NCBI GenBank assembly: GCA_002899795.1 | Contig: PPDG01000419.1 | Span: 1 to 9,558 of the forward strand | Direction of reading: 5' to 3' | From: Desulfobacteraceae bacterium | GTDB lineage: Bacteria; Desulfobacterota; Syntrophobacteria; BM002 | DNA length: 9,558 nucleotides | Shown here: piece after piece, positions 5,914-9,558 of the stretch | Position numbering within the stretch: the first letter of the stretch is position 1 | How the letters are laid out: each line of letters starts with the position of its first letter | Program-made: the position numbers and the translations under genes | Notes under the pieces: generated by a model | Databases searched by the model: none | What the model was told of the DNA's origin: nothing | Seen by the model: only the letters and a program-made list of their open reading frames with translations

Positions 5914-6327
5914 TTGTTACGACAATCATTTGGAAACATAATAACACTGGTAATCGCAATTTCCCTGCTTACCGCAGGAATTGCTCCTGCCAACCCCAGC
6001 TGCAATGCCGAGTGTTGTGTAAAACCCAAGAACAATGGTCTTCATAGCAAGGCCCACACACCCCCTGCTGATCTCCTCTCCGATTGCTGTTCCGGCCTCG
6101 AAACCGCCCCCTGCCCTCACATGCGAGAGTCGTCTCCTAAGTCAATAGAATACGCTATTGCAGCCCCAGCTGCAGAAGTAAATCCAGCCAGGGTAAACCT
6201 TGCTGCATCTGTAAGTAGCTCTTTATTTTCATCCCAACCCCATTCCCTCCTGGCCGCTTCAATGAGTCCCAATATTAGGGGCCCCAGTGTACCACTCTAC
6301 CTTCAAACACTTACACTCCTGATTTGA
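5914..6327 (+). CDS. Small secreted Cys/His-rich protein of unknown function
   Basis: A 137-residue protein starting at TTG 5914 behind GAGGAG (10-nt spacing). Residues 1-25 form a signal peptide: a basic Arg, a hydrophobic core ITLVIAISLLTAGIA, then an APANP cleavage region. The mature part carries C30, C34 and C35 (CNAECC), C58 and C59 (DCCSG), C67, H44, H48, and a PCPHM motif at 66-70. This spacing suggests metal binding or disulfides in the periplasm. The C-terminal half is Ala/Ser/Pro/Leu-rich and ends in a hydrophobic stretch (VPLYLQTLTLLI). I recognise no named family. It is the first gene after the promoter and lies 225 bp before the DUF2318 gene, so it could be an accessory metal-binding component of the downstream system. 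Confidence 0.65.
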   Translation: MLRQSFGNIITLVIAISLLTAGIAPANPSCNAECCVKPKNNGLHSKAHTPPADLLSDCCSGLETAPCPHMRESSPKSIEYAIAAPAAEVNPARVNLAASVSSSLFSSQPHSLLAASMSPNIRGPSVPLYLQTLTLLI

Positions 6328-6552
6328 TCCTTACTGATCAACCCGATTCGCCCGTGTGTCATTCGCCAGAGCTTGCTGGGTTCTGATGCAATCCATGAAT
6401 TGAAGCTAAGGCTGAACCGTTTTGGTGCCTCACTTCCGTTGTGGTGATTCATGGGTGTCGGGGCGGTTCAACTAATTTCCTCGATGCAAAAATGGAAATC
6501 GGCACGCGGTTGCTGTTTCTTTGACTTAGAACCTTCTTATGCGGAGTTTGTT

Positions 6553-7131
6553 ATGAGTAAGAAAAAGAGAAATAAAAATAACGTAGCGGAAAAAAGCGCC
6601 TCAAAAAAAGAAATGGTACTCAATACTGAAAAGCAGAGCCAGTCACCCCTTCGGACCTTGGCTGTCATCGCGGTTGTGGTAGTAGCAGGTTTGGCCTTTT
6701 ACCTGTTTCAGAGCGGTTTTGACAACAAGCCCCAAGCCCGAACATCTTCCATTCAACCTGAAGTCACGGCCACAGAAGTCTCCTTCCCGGTACAAGCCTT
6801 CAGTGATGGGCAAGCCAAGTACTTCCAATACCCAGCCGGTAATGGCATTACTGTCCGCTTTTTCATCCTCAGGAGCTCTGACGGGGTGGTCCGGGCTGCA
6901 TACGACGCCTGCGACGTCTGTTGGCGCGAGGGCAAAGGATACTACCAGGAGGGAGACTTCATGGTTTGCCGCAATTGCGGCCAGCGATTTGCCTCCGTCA
7001 AGGTAAATGAAATAAAGGGTGGCTGCAATCCCGCACCGCTGGAGAGAACAGTAGTGGGCAACAAACTTGTTATAAAGACCGCCGACATACTTCAGGGTGT
7101 CCAGTACTTTGATTTTACCAAGAGGAGCTAA
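6553..7131 (+). CDS. Membrane-anchored DUF2318 (FtrD-like) cysteine-cluster protein
   Basis: 192 residues with a Lys-rich cytosolic N-terminus, one membrane helix at about 34-52 (LRTLAVIAVVVVAGLAFYLF), a short linker, and an extracytoplasmic domain. The domain carries C120-x2-C123 (CDVCW), GKGYYQEGDFMVC with C139-x2-C142 (CRNCG), and C158 (KGGCNP). This order matches DUF2318, the domain of FtrD-type membrane proteins described as Fe-S or metal-binding and found in FTR1-linked ferrous iron uptake loci. The start is ATG 6553, with GGAG 6-7 nt upstream; an upstream ATG at 6451 in the same frame would add 34 non-conserved residues before the KKK-rich start. It ends 2 nt before the permease gene, so the two are translationally coupled. 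It likely binds metal or a thiol partner next to the ABC transporter. Confidence 0.85.
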   Translation: MSKKKRNKNNVAEKSASKKEMVLNTEKQSQSPLRTLAVIAVVVVAGLAFYLFQSGFDNKPQARTSSIQPEVTATEVSFPVQAFSDGQAKYFQYPAGNGITVRFFILRSSDGVVRAAYDACDVCWREGKGYYQEGDFMVCRNCGQRFASVKVNEIKGGCNPAPLERTVVGNKLVIKTADILQGVQYFDFTKRS

Positions 7132-7133
7132 CG

Positions 7134-8291
7134 ATGACGCTAAAGGATATCGCACTGCGCAACATCAGGCGCCGAAAAGCTAAAGCCGGTTTTGTGCTTG
7201 CCGGGCTTCTCATAGCAGTCTCCACGGCAGTGGCTCTCCTCGGCCTCATCGAAGCGATGAACCGGGACATTCAGCAGAAACTCGAAGAGTACGGGGCTAA
7301 CATCCTCATACTGCCCAAAACTGAAAATCTCTCTCTGACGTACGGAGGGCTCTCGTTGGGAGGCGTTTCCTTCGAAATGCAAGAAATTCGGCAGGCTGAC
7401 CTGGGGAGGGTCAAAACCATTAAAAACGCTGCTAATGTAGCCGCAATGGGGCCCACGGTCCTAGGTGCCCTCGAAGTGAAAGAGCGCAAGGTGCTTCTTG
7501 CAGGGGTCGACTTTCAGGCCACAAAGATCTTGAAGCCCTGGTGGAAAATAGCGGGCGCGGTTCCAACCGATTTTGGTGTCCTCCTGGGAGCCGAAGCATC
7601 TCGCATTTTGGCGCTGGAAACCGGAGATCACTTCAAGGTCAACGGCAGCGAACTTCAGGTGTCGGGTATCCTGGAGCCCACTGGATCCCAGGACGACCAG
7701 CTCGTCTTCGCCCGCCTGGACACAGCCCAATCGCTTCTACACAAAGAAGGTCGGGTTTCAATGGTCGAGGTGGCAGCCCTTTGCACTGCCTGCCCTATTG
7801 AGGCCATGGTGAGTCAGATATCCAGGGCCCTTCCTGACACTAAAGTTATGGCAATTCAACAGGTGGTACAGAGCCGCATGGAAACACTGGACTATTTCAG
7901 ACAATTCTCCTACGGAGTAACGGCGGTGTTGGTGCTGGTAGGCAGTCTTGTGGTGCTGGTGACCATGATGGGAAGCGTGAGAGAGCGGACTTCCGAGATC
8001 GGTATTTTCCGGGCCATGGGGTTTCGGCGGAGCCACGTGATTAGAATTGTTCTCCTGGAAGCGGGGATAATTTCCGCCATGGCTGGTATTCTAGGCTACT
8101 TGATAGGCTTCGGTTCCACCAAATTAGCCCTCCCCTTCTTTACCGGTAGCAACAGTATAGGGGTGATTTTCGATCCGGTGCTGGCAGCTGGAGCATTTGC
8201 TGCGGCCCTGCTAATGGGTCTGGCCTCAAGTGTCTACCCCGCACTTATGGCGGCTCGAATCGACCCCACCGATGCCCTGCGGGCACTGTAG
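7134..8291 (+). CDS. FtsX/MacB-type ABC transporter permease with an extracytoplasmic CxxC
   Basis: 385 residues with the classic FtsX-like layout: TM1 at about 18-40, a large extracytoplasmic (MacB-PCD-like) domain at 43-258, then TM2 (about 260-282), TM3 (303-328) and TM4 (346-370). The cytosolic loop RERTSEIGIFRAMGFRRS at 283-300 is the family coupling helix to the ATPase. The C-terminus DPTDALRAL is also typical. Unusual is C217-x2-C220 (ALCTACPIE) in the periplasmic domain, which ordinary LolCE/MacB proteins lack; it may bind metal or form a redox disulfide. The start ATG 7134 follows the DUF2318 stop by 2 nt with AGGAG upstream. The ATPase gene follows after 10 nt. Such mechanotransmission-type transporters often work on periplasmic partners rather than moving a solute through the membrane. 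Confidence 0.93.
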   Translation: MTLKDIALRNIRRRKAKAGFVLAGLLIAVSTAVALLGLIEAMNRDIQQKLEEYGANILILPKTENLSLTYGGLSLGGVSFEMQEIRQADLGRVKTIKNAANVAAMGPTVLGALEVKERKVLLAGVDFQATKILKPWWKIAGAVPTDFGVLLGAEASRILALETGDHFKVNGSELQVSGILEPTGSQDDQLVFARLDTAQSLLHKEGRVSMVEVAALCTACPIEAMVSQISRALPDTKVMAIQQVVQSRMETLDYFRQFSYGVTAVLVLVGSLVVLVTMMGSVRERTSEIGIFRAMGFRRSHVIRIVLLEAGIISAMAGILGYLIGFGSTKLALPFFTGSNSIGVIFDPVLAAGAFAAALLMGLASSVYPALMAARIDPTDALRAL

Positions 8292-8301
8292 GAGAGATAC
8301 A

Positions 8302-9018
8302 ATGAGTTACATCCATGCAGAAAACCTTGTCAAGCAGTACGGTACCGCTGATGCCGCCGTCATGGCCGTAGGAGGCATGAGTTTCCGTATCAAAATGGGC
8401 GAGTTTGTGGTTGTGATGGGAGAGTCTGGATCGGGAAAATCCACCCTCTTATCAATGATGGGAGCCCTGAACACCCCCACATCAGGCGAGTACTCGGTGG
8501 ACGGGCTTGAGGTCTACAAACTGGGACAAGACCAGAGGGCTGACTTTCGCAGGGAATTTCTGGGCTTTGTCTTCCAGAGTTTTCATCTCGTTCCCTACCT
8601 CACCCTCCTCGAGAACGTTATGCTTCCCCTGGCCACGGTGAAAATGAGCAGCAAGAAAAAGCGGGCTTTGGCCGAAGATGCCCTGCTACGGGTAGGGCTC
8701 AATGGAAAGTCTCACCGGTTGCCGGGGCAGACATCTGGAGGTGAGCAAGAGCGCGTGGCCATTGCCCGCGCCATTGTAAACGAGCCGCCCATCCTCTTTG
8801 CAGACGAACCTTCGGGAAATCTCGATACCAAAACCACCCGAGAGGTGATGGATCTCTTGAAGAATCTCAATGAAGAAGGGATGACCATCGTCATGGTAAC
8901 CCACAGCCCGGAGTGCGCCAGCTACACCCGCCGGATGCTGCGGATTTCAGACGGTCTTCTGGTGGAAGATGTTCCGCTGAACGGGTCAAAGGGTGGTATT
9001 CAAGCAATTGTATGTTGA
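8302..9018 (+). CDS. ABC transporter ATP-binding protein, LolD/MacB family
   Basis: The 238-residue ATPase partner of the preceding permease. Walker A GESGSGKST is at 40-48, the Q-loop FQSF at 91-94, the signature TSGGEQERVAIARA at 144-157 (canonical LSGGQQRVAIARA, so Leu to Thr and Gln to Glu), Walker B ILFADE at 164-169, the D-loop SGNLD at 171-175 and the switch His 201 in VTHSPE. All catalytic elements are intact. The start ATG at 8302 has GGAGAG 6-7 nt upstream and lies 10 bp after the permease stop; an ATG at 8230 in the same frame sits inside the permease gene and lacks support. The RREFLGFVFQSFHLVPYLT segment is typical of the LolD/MacB/FtsE branch. Confidence 0.95.
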   Translation: MSYIHAENLVKQYGTADAAVMAVGGMSFRIKMGEFVVVMGESGSGKSTLLSMMGALNTPTSGEYSVDGLEVYKLGQDQRADFRREFLGFVFQSFHLVPYLTLLENVMLPLATVKMSSKKKRALAEDALLRVGLNGKSHRLPGQTSGGEQERVAIARAIVNEPPILFADEPSGNLDTKTTREVMDLLKNLNEEGMTIVMVTHSPECASYTRRMLRISDGLLVEDVPLNGSKGGIQAIVC

Positions 9019-9098
9019 TCCCATGTAATTCCGAGGGCAAATTGCGCTTGGTAATGAGGATCAGGAAATTTACTTATAGATATATGGAGATAAGGACA

Positions 9099-9558
9099 AT
9101 GGCAAAAAAGAAAAAAGCACGGGGACCACAACCAAGACAACAACCCGTTGAGAAAAAAGAGTCAAACTTCTGGAAGATTACTGCCATCGTTGCCGTGGTT
9201 TTGCTGGCTGGTGTTACAGCGAAAACCATGTTTCCCGGAGGTCAGAGCACAACTACAATCACGCCAATTCAGGCGACCTCATCACAGCCAATCCCCATCC
9301 AACCGATAACGGGCCAGTCGCCGGCTGTCCAGGTGGCAACGTCCACAGCAACAAACTCGATAGAGGACCAAGTTCGGCAGGTGGCCGTGAACTTCAAGTG
9401 CGCCTGCGGGGGCTGTGGAGAGCTGCCTCTAGCTGAGTGCCAATGCGACATGCCCAAGGGAGCGGTGGAGGAGAAAAGTTTCATCCGGACAAAATTACTT
9501 GAAGGTAACACCGTCCCTCAGGTCATAGAGCTCGTGGATAAAAAGTACGGCCTTCGAG
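9099..9558 (+). CDS. Membrane-anchored CcmH/NrfF-like Cys-cluster protein (cut by right edge)
   Basis: ATG 9099 with AAGGA 3-4 nt upstream opens a frame of 153 codons that runs off the window. It has a Lys-rich cytosolic start (MAKKKKARG), a membrane helix at about 25-41 (WKITAIVAVVLLAGVTA), a long Thr/Gln/Pro/Ser linker to about residue 85, then a domain with C101, C103, C106 (CACGGCG), C114 and C116 (CQC). This is followed by a helix with IRTKLLEGNTVPQVIELVDKKYG (broken here at residues 129-151). The FxCxCGxC...CxC...I...L..G.....I...V.KYG pattern resembles the CcmH/NrfF domain of cytochrome c maturation, where a Cys pair reduces apocytochrome thiols. It lies 80 bp after the ATPase and mirrors the N-terminal build of the DUF2318 protein. 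The C-terminus is missing, so further domains are unknown. Confidence 0.75.
   Translation, partial: MAKKKKARGPQPRQQPVEKKESNFWKITAIVAVVLLAGVTAKTMFPGGQSTTTITPIQATSSQPIPIQPITGQSPAVQVATSTATNSIEDQVRQVAVNFKCACGGCGELPLAECQCDMPKGAVEEKSFIRTKLLEGNTVPQVIELVDKKYGLR

Noticed and set aside
5597..5959. Minus-strand open frame of 120 codons with a hydrophobic, Lys/Thr-rich product
   Set aside because: It runs through the CACAAAG inverted repeat and the promoter of the right-hand cluster and overlaps the start of the secreted-protein gene; the sequence is a by-product of the repeat.
6414..6469. GAACCG...CGGTTC inverted pair before the DUF2318 gene
   Set aside because: Only 6 bp with a 44-nt loop; could be chance. 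No other structure or gene is supported in 6328-6552.
6643..7155. Minus-strand open frame of 170 codons
   Set aside because: Antisense to the DUF2318 gene, which has a proper ribosome site, conserved Cys motifs and coupling to the permease.
9269..9511. Minus-strand open frame of 80 codons
   Set aside because: Antisense to the CcmH-like gene; no ribosome site or recognisable sequence.

Overview
The window looks like a chromosomal segment of a mesophilic anaerobic Desulfobacterota (old Deltaproteobacteria) type bacterium. This is inferred from the moderate G+C, frequent GTG/TTG starts behind strong GGAGG sites, and many short intergenic inverted-repeat elements. A genus cannot be named from the sequence alone.

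Left part (1-5600), mostly minus strand. Reading leftwards it holds a small nitroreductase-family flavoprotein, thiM, a 46-residue ribbon-helix-helix antitoxin-like gene, thiE, thiL, and the first 33 codons of an exported protein cut by the left edge. ThiM (hydroxyethylthiazole kinase), ThiE (thiamine-phosphate synthase) and ThiL (thiamine-phosphate kinase) together give thiazole salvage, coupling to HMP-PP, and the final step to thiamine diphosphate. They do not form one operon: thiM and thiE are separated by two plus-strand genes (an unrecognised 230-residue protein and a PilZ-domain protein), and a 297-bp gap filled by an inverted-repeat element lies between thiE and thiL. No TPP riboswitch was recognised upstream of any of the three.

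Middle (5595-5913) is a non-coding stretch of repeat debris. It ends in a good sigma70-type promoter facing right.

Right part (5914-9558), all plus strand, is the most interesting region. In order it holds a small secreted Cys/His protein, a membrane-anchored DUF2318 (FtrD-like) protein with CxxC...CxxC, an FtsX/MacB-type permease with a CxxC in its extracytoplasmic domain, a LolD/MacB-type ATPase, and a membrane-anchored protein with a CcmH/NrfF-like Cys-rich domain, cut by the right edge. The permease and ATPase should form one ABC machine. Every extracytoplasmic component carries paired cysteines, so a metal (iron or copper) or thiol-redox function at the cell envelope is the leading inference. 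The core resembles the DUF2318-FtsX-ATPase block of the Campylobacter P19/FTR1 iron locus, but here it lacks FTR1 and P19 within view, has a single permease gene, and adds a CcmH-like partner.
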